Below are positions 37,092 through 45,535 of a stretch of 64,000 nucleotides of DNA, piece by piece. The stretch is from Clostridia bacterium. GTDB taxonomy: Bacteria; Bacillota; Clostridia; UBA1381. The stretch covers positions 51,087 to 115,086 of the forward strand of contig JAGBHE010000008.1 in the NCBI GenBank assembly GCA_017935675.1, given 5' to 3'. Each line of letters starts with the position of its first letter. Within the stretch, counting starts at the first letter, position 1. Position numbers and translations under genes: made by a program. Under the pieces are notes generated by a model. That model made no database searches. It saw only the letters and a list, made by a program, of their open reading frames with translations, and was not told the origin of the DNA.

Positions 37092-37348
37092 AGCAAATAC
37101 TCCTTACATAAAAATATACCACGGAGATAATTTTTAGCGAATAAACACAGCGTAAAAACAAAGATAATCGTTCCACAGCAGGCTTAGAACCTATCTGTCA
37201 TACAAGCTTTATACGCTCTGCTTATTTGCTAAAGCATTATCTCCGGCAGCTGACTGATAATATTATAGGCAAGCGACCGCAAATAAATACATACCTGCAA
37301 TCGTTTGCCCATAAGCGTGTGCGCAAAACAAAACGCTTTGCGGTAATA

Positions 37349-37615
37349 TTACTTTCTGAGACCAAGCTTTGCAACGAGATTTCTGTATCTCTCAATATCC
37401 TGTGATTTCAGGTAATTGAGAAGTCCCCGTCTTTTACCAACCATCATAAGAAGACCGCGCCTTGAATGGTGATCCTTTTTATGATAGTTAAGATGCTCAT
37501 TGTTCAAATGATTGATTCTCTCTGTGAGAAGAGCGATCTGAACCTCCGGAGAACCTGTATCTCCTTCATGAGTAGCATAGGCAGCAATAAGCTCCTGCTT
37601 GCGTTCCTTTGTCAT
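37349..37615 (-). CDS. rpsO: 30S ribosomal protein S15
   Basis: 88 aa from the ATG at 37615 with AGGAGG 8 nt upstream (a GTG three codons earlier is possible). [19 protein letters not shown] and [10 protein letters not shown] are S15 signatures. S15 binds 16S rRNA helices 20-22 early in 30S assembly. Confidence 0.99.
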   Translation of the reverse strand: MTKERKQELIAAYATHEGDTGSPEVQIALLTERINHLNNEHLNYHKKDHHSRRGLLMMVGKRRGLLNYLKSQDIERYRNLVAKLGLRK

Positions 37616-37707
37616 GAATTTCACCTCCTATAAATTTCAAATGATCCCCGCACGCTGAGAAACCGTTGGTGAATCGGTTATCTAAGACCGCGGTTAAAAT
37701 AAAGTTT

Positions 37708-37908
37708 TTAGCCTCTGTTGAAACGTTTGTTAAACTTCTCAACTCTTCCGCCTGTGTCAACAAGCTTCTGTTTACCTGTAAAGAACGGATGACAGTTTGA
37801 ACAAATTTCCACCTGGATATCTTCCTTTGTGGAACCGGTTTCTATCACCGCACCGCAGGCACAGCGGATTGTTGTCGGCTTATAATCGGGATGAATTCCT
37901 TCTTTCAC
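37708..37908 (-). CDS. rpmE: 50S ribosomal protein L31, zinc-binding type
   Basis: The 66-aa L31 has CAC (residues 16-18) and CSNC (36-39), so it is the zinc-holding form. The start is GTG 37908 with GGAGG 10 nt upstream. The C-terminal [16 protein letters not shown] is typical. First in the rpmE-rpsO-pnp direction. Confidence 0.99.
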   Translation of the reverse strand: MKEGIHPDYKPTTIRCACGAVIETGSTKEDIQVEICSNCHPFFTGKQKLVDTGGRVEKFNKRFNRG

Positions 37909-37969
37909 TTCGTTTCATCCTCCCTTCTTATATTTGGCCGCGCGTATTTACCGCCAAAAGCCATTTATC

Positions 37970-37998
37970 AGTATATCATATATTAAGCAGTTTTGCAA
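37970..37998 (-). promoter_or_regulatory. SigA-type promoter of rpmE
   Basis: TTGCAA (37998-37993), 17 nt, TATACT (37975-37970), about 60 bp before the rpmE start. Confidence 0.8.
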
Positions 37999-38102
37999 GT
38001 AGTTTTTTTTATTTTTTCTGCTTTTTTCTCAAAATCGGTATTTTGACCATTTTATTACCCGACTTATCCCCATTTTGCACATATTTGAAATAAAATAAAA
38101 GA

Positions 38103-38131
38103 TTGATTATTTCCGATTTTTGTGGTAAAAT
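38103..38131 (+). promoter_or_regulatory. SigA-type promoter of the trxB-like gene
   Basis: TTGATT (38103-38108), 17 nt, TAAAAT (38126-38131); the leader is very short (about 15 nt) before the TTG start. Confidence 0.65.
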
Positions 38132-38152
38132 AGAAATTGGAGGTATCATGCT

Positions 38153-39022
38153 TTGAAAAATATAATTATTATAGGCTCCGGACCGGCAGGGATTTCAGCT
38201 TCCCTTTATACTGTCCGGGCAGGAATAGAAACAACAATAATATCAAACGGAGAAAGCGCGCTTCTTAAAACGGGAAAAATCGAAAATTACTACGGTTTTT
38301 CCGGTACGGGCCCGGAGCTTTACGAAGCCGGCCGCAGGAATGCCTCAAGACTCGGCGTAAGCTTTATTGATGATGAGGTTGTATCTGTGAGCTCCGAAGG
38401 GAAAATCACCGTAACAACCACAGGCGGAAAATACTTTGCAGACGCAGTCATTCTTGCAACGGGGGTTTCAAGAACGGGAGCCGCCATACCAGGCACAAGG
38501 GAGCTCGAAGGCCGCGGCGTAAGCTTCTGCGCAGTATGCGACGGATTTTTTTACCGCGGACGCGATGTTGCCGTCATAGGTGCCGGAGCATATGCCAAAA
38601 GCGAGGCGTCTGAGCTTATTCCCCTTGCCTCCTCCGTTACGGTTCTTACAAACGGCGATCGGCCCTCAGCCGAATTTGACAAAAGCGTCAGGGTTCTGAC
38701 AGAAAAAATCGTAAAAATAGAAGGAACAGACAGAGTCACGGGTATTTTGCTTGAAGACGGAACACATGTTGACGCCGCAGGAGTTTTTATTGCCCTCGGC
38801 ACGGCAGGTGCCGAAGCCCTTGCAAAAAAGATAGGACTTCTTACGGAAAAAGGCTCAATCATGACAAACCCGGACATGTCTACAAATGTCCCCGGCGTAT
38901 TCGCTGCAGGCGATAACACACCCGGAATGCTGCAAATTGCCAAAGCCGTCTGCGACGGCGCTGCAGCCGGCACCTCGGCAATTAAATATGTCCGAAGTAT
39001 AAAAAACAAAGAGGATAAATAA
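38153..39022 (+). CDS. Thioredoxin-reductase-like FAD/NAD(P) oxidoreductase
   Basis: 289 aa from TTG 38153, with GGAGG 9 nt upstream. N-terminal FAD motif GSGPAGISAS, active-site CAVCD (CxxC), second nucleotide motif GAGAYAKSEA, and FAD-binding VFAAGDNT near the C-terminus: the full TrxB layout, slightly shorter than usual (300-320). The NAD(P) motif GxGxxA has Tyr instead of Asp-Ser. It might reduce a thioredoxin or another dithiol protein. Followed by a fumarase beta subunit. Confidence 0.85.
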   Translation: MKNIIIIGSGPAGISASLYTVRAGIETTIISNGESALLKTGKIENYYGFSGTGPELYEAGRRNASRLGVSFIDDEVVSVSSEGKITVTTTGGKYFADAVILATGVSRTGAAIPGTRELEGRGVSFCAVCDGFFYRGRDVAVIGAGAYAKSEASELIPLASSVTVLTNGDRPSAEFDKSVRVLTEKIVKIEGTDRVTGILLEDGTHVDAAGVFIALGTAGAEALAKKIGLLTEKGSIMTNPDMSTNVPGVFAAGDNTPGMLQIAKAVCDGAAAGTSAIKYVRSIKNKEDK

Positions 39023-39036
39023 TACGATGAAAATAA

Positions 39037-39087
39037 TTTGCACATATCATATTGCTTCCGCACCGACAGCAATATGATATGTGCAAA
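39037..39087. repeat. 19-bp perfect inverted repeat
   Basis: TTTGCACATATCATATTGC (39037-39055) pairs with 39069-39087 around a 13-nt spacer. It is AT-rich, with no T-run after the plus-strand arm. It lies between two genes read in the same direction; processing site or weak terminator. Confidence 0.9.
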
Positions 39088-39125
39088 AACAAAAATATCT
39101 GATTTAAACTGAAAGAAGGCTTAAA

Positions 39126-39704
39126 ATGGAATACATACTTAAAACACCTATTGCAGATGATGACCGTGAAAGGCTCAGAGCCGGAGACAGGGTTCTGCTT
39201 TCCGGTGTGATTTATACAGCCCGCGACGCGGCACATGAGCGCATGACCCGTCTGTACTCAGAGGGAGAGCCTTTCCCGATAGACCTGGCAAGCGCCGCCG
39301 TTTACTACGCCGGACCATGCCCTGCAAAGCCCGGTGAGGTTATAGGCTCCTGCGGACCTACAACTGCCGGGAGAATGGACGCTTACACGCCCCTGCTCCT
39401 CGACTGCGGTCTCAGGATTATGATAGGAAAGGGCGCGCGTTCAGATGCAGTCATGAAATCAATAGTAAAAAACAAGGCAGTTTATCTCGGTGCTGTCGGC
39501 GGCGCAGGCGCTTTAATTGCGAAATGTATAAAAAGCAGCAGCATTGTGGCTTATGAAGACCTCGGCACTGAGGCCATACGCAGACTGGAGATTGAAAATC
39601 TTCCCCTTACGGTACTTGCAGACGCGTCCGGCGGAGACCTGTACGCGGAGGGAATTTCAAAATATAAGGCATTGCTCGGCGAAAAACAGACAATTTATTC
39701 ATAA
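39126..39704 (+). CDS. Fumarate hydratase class I beta-subunit-like protein
   Basis: The 192-aa protein covers the C-terminal swivel domain of class I fumarases and tartrate dehydratases (Fe-S hydro-lyase beta subunit): GDRVLLSGVIYTARDAAHER (about 20-39), YYAGPCPAKPGEVIGSCGPT and GRMDAYTP. The alpha subunit with the iron-sulfur cysteines is normally the adjacent upstream gene, but here a TrxB-like gene stands there. The partner must be elsewhere, or the protein has another use. AAAGAAGG precedes the ATG. Confidence 0.9.
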   Translation: MEYILKTPIADDDRERLRAGDRVLLSGVIYTARDAAHERMTRLYSEGEPFPIDLASAAVYYAGPCPAKPGEVIGSCGPTTAGRMDAYTPLLLDCGLRIMIGKGARSDAVMKSIVKNKAVYLGAVGGAGALIAKCIKSSSIVAYEDLGTEAIRRLEIENLPLTVLADASGGDLYAEGISKYKALLGEKQTIYS

Positions 39705-39729
39705 AAAATATTTTTTTTAAAAAAAGGTA

Positions 39730-39758
39730 TTGCAAAATTACTTATTTTATAGTAAAAT
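39730..39758 (+). promoter_or_regulatory. SigA-type promoter of rdgB
   Basis: TTGCAA (39730-39735), 17 nt, TAAAAT (39753-39758), about 30 bp before the ATG. Confidence 0.75.
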
Positions 39759-39789
39759 GTATTCATATAAATATGTAACGGAGACTGAT

Positions 39790-40377
39790 ATGAGAATTAT
39801 TTTAGCAACAAAAAATGACGGTAAGGTCAAGGAAATGGCTGAAATACTGTCCGAATACGATATTGAAGTCATATCCCAGAAGGACGCCGATATTGACGTT
39901 GACGTTGAGGAAACCGGCTCAAGCTTTGAGGAAAATGCGGAAATCAAGGCACGTGCCGTGGCAATGCTGTGCGATGAGCCTGTGCTTGCCGATGACTCTG
40001 GGCTTTGCATAGACGCTCTCGGCGGGAAGCCCGGAATACTTTCCGCACGTTACGGCGGCGAAAAGCTCCCGTACAGCGAAAAAATAAAAGGTATACTCAC
40101 CGAGCTTGAAGGCGTTCAGGACAGAACCGCACGCTTTGAATGTGCAATGGTGCTTGTATATCCGAACGGGAAAAAAATCTCATCTGCCGGGGCTGTATCA
40201 GGAAAAATTCTGTATGAACCAAAGGGCACGGGCGGCTTCGGATATGACAGTATTTTTTACTGCGATGAGCTTCAGAAATCCTTCGGCGAAGCCACCGATG
40301 AAGAGAAAAACTCAGTAAGTCACAGGGGCAGGGCCCTTAAAGAGCTGTGCGGACAGCTTATTAAAATAAAGGAGTGA
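39790..40377 (+). CDS. rdgB: dITP/XTP pyrophosphatase
   Basis: 195 aa from ATG 39790 with GGAG 6 nt upstream; the frame opens earlier, at 39730, but that would lie inside the promoter. Motifs ATKNDGKVKEM, the catalytic ADDSGLCIDAL and GFGYDSIFY are those of the HAM1/RdgB house-cleaning family, which removes non-canonical purine triphosphates. Confidence 0.97.
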   Translation: MRIILATKNDGKVKEMAEILSEYDIEVISQKDADIDVDVEETGSSFEENAEIKARAVAMLCDEPVLADDSGLCIDALGGKPGILSARYGGEKLPYSEKIKGILTELEGVQDRTARFECAMVLVYPNGKKISSAGAVSGKILYEPKGTGGFGYDSIFYCDELQKSFGEATDEEKNSVSHRGRALKELCGQLIKIKE

Positions 40378-40384
40378 ACACTCA

Positions 40385-40906
40385 ATGGAAATATTCATGG
40401 AATACATTGTAAAACACAAAAGAACCGGAAAAGATATGATGATGGTGGCAGGAATTATTCTTCTTGCTGTTATTCTTGCTCTTGTTTCATCAATCATGCT
40501 GACGGTTCAGATGCTTGCAAGCCTGTGGCTGCTTGTTGTCGCCGGAATAGTGTACGGAGCTGTCATACTGATTAAAAGAACAATTGTTGAGTTTGAATAC
40601 ATTCTGACAAACAATGAGCTTGACATAGACAAAATCATGGCAAAAAGCAGCAGGAAAAGAATTATTACGGTAGATCTCAAGGAAATTGAAATCTGCGCTC
40701 CGATAAACAGTCCGGAGCATAAGTTTGAATATGAAAATACTCAGGCAATAACAAAAACCTATGACTGTATCGGTGATGGAATAACGGACATATACTTTAT
40801 TGACACAAACGGCGAAGGCGGCAGGGTCAGGATTTTGTTCCAGCCGCCATACAAGCTTATAGAAAGCGCCAAAAAATTTAATCCGAGGAAGATTTTTATA
40901 GCTTAA
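40385..40906 (+). CDS. Two-TM membrane protein of unknown function (DUF6106-like)
   Basis: 173 aa: a short basic N-terminus, two adjacent TM helices (about 19-38 and 42-62), and a cytoplasmic beta-rich domain (70-173) with YILTNNELDIDKIMAKSSRK. The layout recalls the DUF6106 family of Bacillota. AAAGGAG overlaps the rdgB stop region, so the two form one operon that ends in the hairpin just downstream. Confidence 0.75.
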   Translation: MEIFMEYIVKHKRTGKDMMMVAGIILLAVILALVSSIMLTVQMLASLWLLVVAGIVYGAVILIKRTIVEFEYILTNNELDIDKIMAKSSRKRIITVDLKEIEICAPINSPEHKFEYENTQAITKTYDCIGDGITDIYFIDTNGEGGRVRILFQPPYKLIESAKKFNPRKIFIA

Positions 40907-40915
40907 TCGCCGTCA

Positions 40916-40951
40916 GGTGCTGCGCTGAAAGCGGCAGCACCGTATTTTATT
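40916..40951 (+). terminator. Terminator of the rdgB operon
   Basis: Stem GGTGCTGC/GCAGCACC with a GCT/AGC upper part, followed by GTATTTTATT. Confidence 0.8.
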
Positions 40952-41053
40952 ATAATGGAAAATGGAAAATTGCGGTTGAAAAACTTTGTTTTTCTTAATA
41001 ATAATTACGAATTCCGCATTCCGAATTGCAATGCATGAAAGGAGCCGGTTTGT

Positions 41054-42607
41054 ATGTACAGAGTATGCAGTGCTGCCGAAATGAGGCAGGCTGATAAGGA
41101 CTGCATAGAAAAATGCGGCATTCCCGGTATAATTCTTATGGAAAATGCCGCCATGGGCTGCGTTGAGGAAATTATAAAGGACTTCGGAAGCGTATACGGT
41201 CTTAAAGCCGCATGCTTCTGCGGCAAGGGCAATAACGGCGGTGACGGGCTTGCAATAGCCCGCCTGCTTTCAAGGCGCGGAGCTGAGGTCACGGTATTTC
41301 TTACCCACGGCGACAGCTACCGCGGTGACGCGGCAATAAACCGTGAAATAATTTCACATATGGACTGCACAGTTTGCCATGTACAGGAGGATATACGTCT
41401 CAGGATTTCTTCATATGATATAGTTGTTGACGCCATATTCGGCACAGGCATGTACGGCACTGTTGATGATGAAACCTACGCACTTATCGAAGCCATAAAC
41501 GAATCCGGGAAATACGTGCTCAGTGTTGACATTCCAAGCGGTGCGGCTGCCGATACCGGCGAGGTCTGCGGGATATGCGTAAACGCTTCAAAAACAGTTA
41601 CCTTTGCCGCATACAAAGCAGGTCTTCTCATGTTTCCGGCATGTGATTTTGCCGGAGAAATAAAGGTTTGCGATATCTGCACGCCGGAAAGTGTGCTCTC
41701 CGGCATAAACAGGTTTTGTATTGATGAGGAATTCGTCAGCAGGAGTTTTCCGCCGCGCTTTAACAATTCACAAAAAGGAGATTATGGCAAGGTTCTTATA
41801 ATCGGCGGCAGCATAGGAATGACCGGTGCTCCGGCAATGGCTGCGGAGGCTGCTCTTCGGACAGGAGCGGGGCTTGTAACTGCAGCCGTCGGGAAATCCC
41901 TGAACTCCGTCTTAGAGGAAAAGCTTACCGAGGTTATGACATATCCCCTTGAGGACATGGACGGACACCTTTGTGCAGCTTGTGAAAATGAGCTCGGAAG
42001 ACTTATAGACAAGGCAGACGCTGTTTTATTCGGACCCGGTCTCGGCACAAGCGATGACATATACTCACTTCTCGAATACGTTATGCGCCGCTGCTCTGTT
42101 CCTCTTATAATAGACGCCGACGGTCTTAATGTCCTTTCCCGTAACATAGGTCTTATTGAAAGCTGCAGCTGTAATCTTATTTTCACTCCCCACGAGGTTG
42201 AAATGAGCAGACTTTGCGGAGAAAGCCTTTCCGACATAACAGACAACAGAATACAGGTATCAAATTCCTTTGCTCAGGAATATGGAGTAACATTAATTTT
42301 AAAAGGACATCATACAATTGTAACAGCAGCGGACGGTACGCAATATATTAATATTACAGGCAACCCCGGTCTTGCAACCGGCGGAAGCGGTGATGTGCTT
42401 GCCGGGATTACGGCTGCCCTTGCCGCACGCGGTATTTGCGAGGATATTGCCGCGGCGGCGGCAGTATACATTCATGGCAAAAGCGGTGATCTTGCCGCGG
42501 ACAGTCTCGGGCCTGACAGCATGACTGCAACCGACATAATCAGATTTTTGCCTCAGACAATAAAAAATATGCGGATGGCAGAAATTACTTGTGGAAAAAT
42601 GCAATAA
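41054..42607 (+). CDS. nnr: Bifunctional NAD(P)H-hydrate epimerase / ADP-dependent dehydratase
   Basis: The 517-aa fusion repairs damaged NAD(P)H. The N-terminal YjeF_N epimerase domain (about 1-210) has CGKGNNGGDGLAIARLL. The C-terminal ribokinase-like dehydratase (about 225-505) has LIIDADGLNVL, LTPHEVEMSRL-type FTPHEVEMSRL and GSGDVLAGI with the catalytic Asp. Normal length. GGAG precedes the ATG. Upstream of alr, as in many Bacillota. Confidence 0.97.
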   Translation: MYRVCSAAEMRQADKDCIEKCGIPGIILMENAAMGCVEEIIKDFGSVYGLKAACFCGKGNNGGDGLAIARLLSRRGAEVTVFLTHGDSYRGDAAINREIISHMDCTVCHVQEDIRLRISSYDIVVDAIFGTGMYGTVDDETYALIEAINESGKYVLSVDIPSGAAADTGEVCGICVNASKTVTFAAYKAGLLMFPACDFAGEIKVCDICTPESVLSGINRFCIDEEFVSRSFPPRFNNSQKGDYGKVLIIGGSIGMTGAPAMAAEAALRTGAGLVTAAVGKSLNSVLEEKLTEVMTYPLEDMDGHLCAACENELGRLIDKADAVLFGPGLGTSDDIYSLLEYVMRRCSVPLIIDADGLNVLSRNIGLIESCSCNLIFTPHEVEMSRLCGESLSDITDNRIQVSNSFAQEYGVTLILKGHHTIVTAADGTQYINITGNPGLATGGSGDVLAGITAALAARGICEDIAAAAAVYIHGKSGDLAADSLGPDSMTATDIIRFLPQTIKNMRMAEITCGKMQ

Positions 42608-42611
42608 GTTA

Positions 42612-42620
42612 TGGTATAAT
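42612..42620 (+). promoter_or_regulatory. Extended -10 promoter of alr
   Basis: TGGTATAAT (TGn plus TATAAT) 5 bp after the nnr stop. No clear -35 at 17 bp; extended -10 promoters can do without one. Confidence 0.55.
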
Positions 42621-42660
42621 AATCGTGTCAGCGCATTGCAATTAAAAGGAGCAAAAATAA

Positions 42661-43815
42661 ATGAGAACTTGGGCAGAAATTAATCTTGACGCTCTTTCGT
42701 CCAATTACAGACAAATCAGGCAGCATATAAACGCCGATGCAAAAATTATGGCCATTGTAAAAGCTGACGCTTACGGGCACGGATTTCTTGAGGTTGCGCG
42801 CACTCTTGAACAGGAGGGCGTTGACGCTTTTGCCGTTGCCCTTATTGAAGAAGGGCTTCAGCTTCGCCGTTCCGGTTTTTCTCAGCCCATACTGATTTTA
42901 GGCTCTATTCCTGAGGAGCATTATGCAGCCGCCGTTCAGAACGGAATTTCCCTTACGGTTTTTTCAATTGAAGCGGCAAGAAAAATTTCGCGGATTGCGT
43001 CAGCTTTGGGAAAGACTGCAAAAATCCATATTAAACTTGATACAGGCATGTCGCGAATCGGCTATGTTATTGATGAAAATAACGATGCGGTTATTGATGA
43101 AATTCTGAAAATCGCCGCACTTGACAGCATTAAGCTTGAAGGCGTATTCTCTCATTTTTCAACCGCAGACGAATACGATAAAAGCTACACATATCTGCAA
43201 TTCAAAAGATTTACCGACATATGTGAGAAGCTCCGTGAAAACGGTCTCACAGATATAATAAGACATATTTCAAACAGTGCGGCAATTATGATGTATCCCG
43301 AAATGCATCTTGACATGGTGCGTCCCGGAATAATACTTTACGGGCTTTATCCGTCTGATGAGGTTGACCGCAGTGTTCTGCGCCTTACGCCCGTTATGAC
43401 CCTGAAAGCGAAAATAACACATATAAAGACCCTGCCGGCAGGCCGCGGCATAAGCTACGGCAATGAGTACATAACCGATGGAGATACGCGCGTTGCGACA
43501 GTCCCCATTGGTTATGCTGACGGGTACGTGCGCGCCATCGCAAAATGCGGCAAAATTCTTGCGGGAGGAAAAAAAGTCAGGATTTTGGGAAGAATTTGTA
43601 TGGATCAATGTATGATTGACGTAACAAATGTCCATAATATTAATGTAGGTGACGAAGTTATTCTCTTCTCTGACAAAGAAATTTTGGCTGACGATGTCGC
43701 AAGATGGATGGGCAGCATCAATTATGAGGTTGTTTGTCTTGTATCAAAGCGTATCCCCAGAATATATATTAAAAACGGGGAGGCGGTTCGGGAACTGAAT
43801 TTTCTTAAAAATTAA
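42661..43815 (+). CDS. alr: Alanine racemase
   Basis: The 384-aa PLP enzyme makes D-Ala for peptidoglycan. The PLP-lysine motif VKADAYGHG (about 34-42) and the second catalytic region GISYGNEY with its Tyr are present, as is the C-terminal beta domain. Fold type III. AAAGGAG precedes the ATG. It is followed by a MazEF-type module, the same order as alrA-ndoAI-ndoA in Bacillus subtilis. Confidence 0.98.
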   Translation: MRTWAEINLDALSSNYRQIRQHINADAKIMAIVKADAYGHGFLEVARTLEQEGVDAFAVALIEEGLQLRRSGFSQPILILGSIPEEHYAAAVQNGISLTVFSIEAARKISRIASALGKTAKIHIKLDTGMSRIGYVIDENNDAVIDEILKIAALDSIKLEGVFSHFSTADEYDKSYTYLQFKRFTDICEKLRENGLTDIIRHISNSAAIMMYPEMHLDMVRPGIILYGLYPSDEVDRSVLRLTPVMTLKAKITHIKTLPAGRGISYGNEYITDGDTRVATVPIGYADGYVRAIAKCGKILAGGKKVRILGRICMDQCMIDVTNVHNINVGDEVILFSDKEILADDVARWMGSINYEVVCLVSKRIPRIYIKNGEAVRELNFLKN

Positions 43816-43861
43816 AAACGCCATGAAAATATCAAAATTTGAAACAGGGGGCCTGATTGCT

Positions 43862-44026
43862 TTGTCACAGAAAAAAGAAGCCTCGCGTGTTTCCTCTCTT
43901 GAGGATCAGCTAAAAAAAGGCTATGCGGAAATGGCTGAGCTTAATCTGGAATTGGCACAGGAGTGCGTTAATTCGGATAACGAAGCCTTAGACAGCTTAG
44001 AGGAAAAACTGATGGAGAGTGAGTAG
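43862..44026 (+). CDS. Short MazE/EndoAI-like antitoxin without the DNA-binding domain
   Basis: TTG 43862 with AGGGGG 10 nt upstream gives 54 aa; an ATG at 43823 gives 67 aa but lacks a site. The block [20 protein letters not shown] resembles the toxin-binding tail of EndoAI (RRGYMEMAKINLNI). The ribbon-helix-helix half of that family is missing. Position before a MazF gene with a 1-nt overlap supports the antitoxin role. It may neutralise the toxin but probably cannot bind DNA. Confidence 0.75.
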   Translation: MSQKKEASRVSSLEDQLKKGYAEMAELNLELAQECVNSDNEALDSLEEKLMESE

Positions 44027-44379
44027 TGGTGATAGTAAAAAGAGGAGATATTTATTATGCCGACCTGAGTCCCGTTGTTGGCTCTGAGCAAGGCGGTATA
44101 AGACCCGTTCTGATTATTCAGAACGATGTCGGCAACAAGTTCAGCCCGACGGTTATCGCCGCGGCTATTACAAGCAAGATAAATAAGGCAAAAATGCCGA
44201 CGCATATCGAACTCTCGGCAAAGGACTACGGCCTGAACAAGGATTCCGTAATTCTGACCGAACAGATAAGAACTCTTGACAAGAGGCGCCTTAAGGAGAG
44301 AATAGGCAAGCTTGACGGAGAATTAATGGATAAGGTGGATGAAGCGCTGTCTATAAGCTTCGGACTTAGCAGCGTATAA
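44026..44379 (+). CDS. mazF: MazF/NdoA-type mRNA interferase toxin
   Basis: 117 aa from GTG 44026 (GGAG 8 nt upstream; a second GTG follows). It opens [21 protein letters not shown], the PemK/MazF signature, and has [24 protein letters not shown] and [10 protein letters not shown], where Arg and Thr form the active site. It cleaves single-stranded RNA at a short motif. Close to Bacillus NdoA in size and context. Confidence 0.96.
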   Translation: MVIVKRGDIYYADLSPVVGSEQGGIRPVLIIQNDVGNKFSPTVIAAAITSKINKAKMPTHIELSAKDYGLNKDSVILTEQIRTLDKRRLKERIGKLDGELMDKVDEALSISFGLSSV

Positions 44380-44419
44380 AAGGAGCGGATTGTTCAGATG
44401 AAGATAAAAGCAGAAAAGC

Positions 44420-44455
44420 GCCGCATATCGTACATAACGGTATGCGGCTTTTTTT
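44420..44455 (+). terminator. Terminator of the alr-mazEF operon
   Basis: GCCGCATA (44420-44427) pairs with TATGCGGC (44441-44448), then TTTTTTT. Confidence 0.95.
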
Positions 44456-44504
44456 ACGCGGTTATTGTTTCTCCCGACTCTTATAAAATTTTATTCACTT
44501 ATTG

Positions 44505-44537
44505 AGCACAGGAGAACCGTCCGAGACCACTTGTGTT
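44505..44537. repeat. Palindromic dispersed repeat, diverged copy
   Basis: Core AGAACCGTCC is the reverse complement of GGACGGTTCT in the other copies; the right arm CTTGTGTT is kept, the left is degraded to GCACAGG. It lies right after the GNAT gene. Confidence 0.6.
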
Positions 44538-44572
44538 ATTTATGTAGGTGAAATTCATCAATTAATTATCGC

Positions 44573-45157
44573 TTATACAAATCTGAATAATTGTATGTAT
44601 TTTACATTATCTTCTTCGGAATATCTTTCTCCGAATTTTACAAATTGATTTGGTTCGGAAGAATAGAATTTTAACAGTTTTTCTTTATCTTCACTTTCAA
44701 GATAAACAAGACCACCACCAATATCGTGCTGAACTGCGGTCAAAATATCAAATGTAAAGTCCATCAATTCACTTCCGCTTAAAATCTCATCAGTTTTAAA
44801 ATTATCATTTTTCCCGAACTGTGCAATTAAGAAAGCCGATACCATAAAACTATCAGTATGTTTGTCAAGTCTTGAATACCGTTGTACCTTTTTTCTTGTT
44901 GTATTAGATAATACATCATTGCGAAGCTTCAATGCTTTGTGAGTCAAAGTAAATATTCCTGCAATTTTTCCGTTATCACCATACACCAGATATGTAATTG
45001 ACATTTTCTTTTTAGCAAAATCTATTGCATTTCTTTTGACAAAATTTTCAATCTCTAAATTTCTTGAACATGAAAATTTGGAGAGGGCGGCGCTTACCGC
45101 ATCCTCTCCTACAGAATCAATCATATCTAAAATATTTATAACATCATAATTCATCAT
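44573..45157 (-). CDS. GNAT-like putative toxin
   Basis: The 194-aa protein has a GNAT-like order of elements: a helix, beta strands with SITYLVYGDNGKIAGIFTLT (about 53-72), and a C-terminal strand pair near LVYLESEDKEKLLKFYSSE (about 150-168), which recalls the region before the last strand of acetyltransferases. The acetyl-CoA loop lies in ..VSAFLIAQFGKND.., but it is weak. Overlaps the upstream small gene by ATGA. With its promoter and palindromic operator, the pair looks like a toxin-antitoxin module of the TacT type; the antitoxin is not the usual DUF1778. Confidence 0.65.
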   Translation of the reverse strand: MMNYDVINILDMIDSVGEDAVSAALSKFSCSRNLEIENFVKRNAIDFAKKKMSITYLVYGDNGKIAGIFTLTHKALKLRNDVLSNTTRKKVQRYSRLDKHTDSFMVSAFLIAQFGKNDNFKTDEILSGSELMDFTFDILTAVQHDIGGGLVYLESEDKEKLLKFYSSEPNQFVKFGERYSEEDNVKYIQLFRFV

Positions 45158-45339
45158 TCGTTAGTCAATCCTTTTTCAAACAATGCTCGTATTGCCTCTT
45201 TATCTCTCAGAGGAGGATTTACTTTTGATGTTGGCACCCTTTTAGGCAGTCTGCTTGCCTTTTCAAGTGCATCCACAAATATTTCAGCACTTTTTCTGTC
45301 TTTAATTTCTACATTAGTAAAAATGCTTGAAGTAGCCAT
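45154..45339 (-). CDS. Small putative antitoxin
   Basis: 61 aa, AGGAGG 9 nt before the ATG. The sequence starts MATSSIFTNVEIKDRKSAE and has a helical core (AEIFVDALEKASR) and a C-terminal basic-acidic helix (RDKEAIRALFEKG). No RHH or HTH signature is obvious. It is first in the pair and its stop overlaps the toxin start, the usual order of type II modules. Confidence 0.65.
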   Translation of the reverse strand: MATSSIFTNVEIKDRKSAEIFVDALEKASRLPKRVPTSKVNPPLRDKEAIRALFEKGLTNE

Positions 45340-45364
45340 ATAAGCTCGCCTCCTTAGTTAGTTT

Positions 45365-45389
45365 ATGTATAATTTAAAACCTTATACAT
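45365..45389. promoter_or_regulatory. Palindromic operator of the GNAT module
   Basis: ATGTATAA (45365-45372), 9 nt, TTATACAT (45382-45389): 8-bp perfect arms just downstream of the -10 box and over the likely start point. This is where an antitoxin-toxin complex would repress its own operon. Confidence 0.6.
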
Positions 45390-45396
45390 CAAATAT

Positions 45397-45425
45397 ATCA
45401 TAACACTAAAACCTTGAAAAGTCAA
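45397..45425 (-). promoter_or_regulatory. SigA-type promoter of the GNAT module
   Basis: TTGACT (45425-45420), 17 nt, TATGAT (45402-45397). Confidence 0.75.
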
Positions 45426-45535
45426 TGATTCGCGATGATTTTGCAAAAATTCAGCATTTCGACAAATTTTCTATAATATATTATATTCTAAAAGAACGCA
45501 TTAAGTTAATTAAGTTATTTTTAGCCGTGAGAAAA

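Noticed and set aside
37092..37348. Possible small RNA or tRNA between rpsO and pnp
   Set aside because: There are two short hairpins but no cloverleaf, promoter or T-run terminator.
40952..41040. AT-rich stretch with GAAAAAC/GTTTTTC and repeated ATTCCG strings before nnr
   Set aside because: It resembles a degenerate short repeat, but no second copy was found in the window and no function is suggested.
44398..44505. 35-aa frame after mazF with AAAGGAG before its ATG
   Set aside because: It runs through the operon terminator hairpin and T-run, so it is most likely a chance frame or the remnant of a lost gene.
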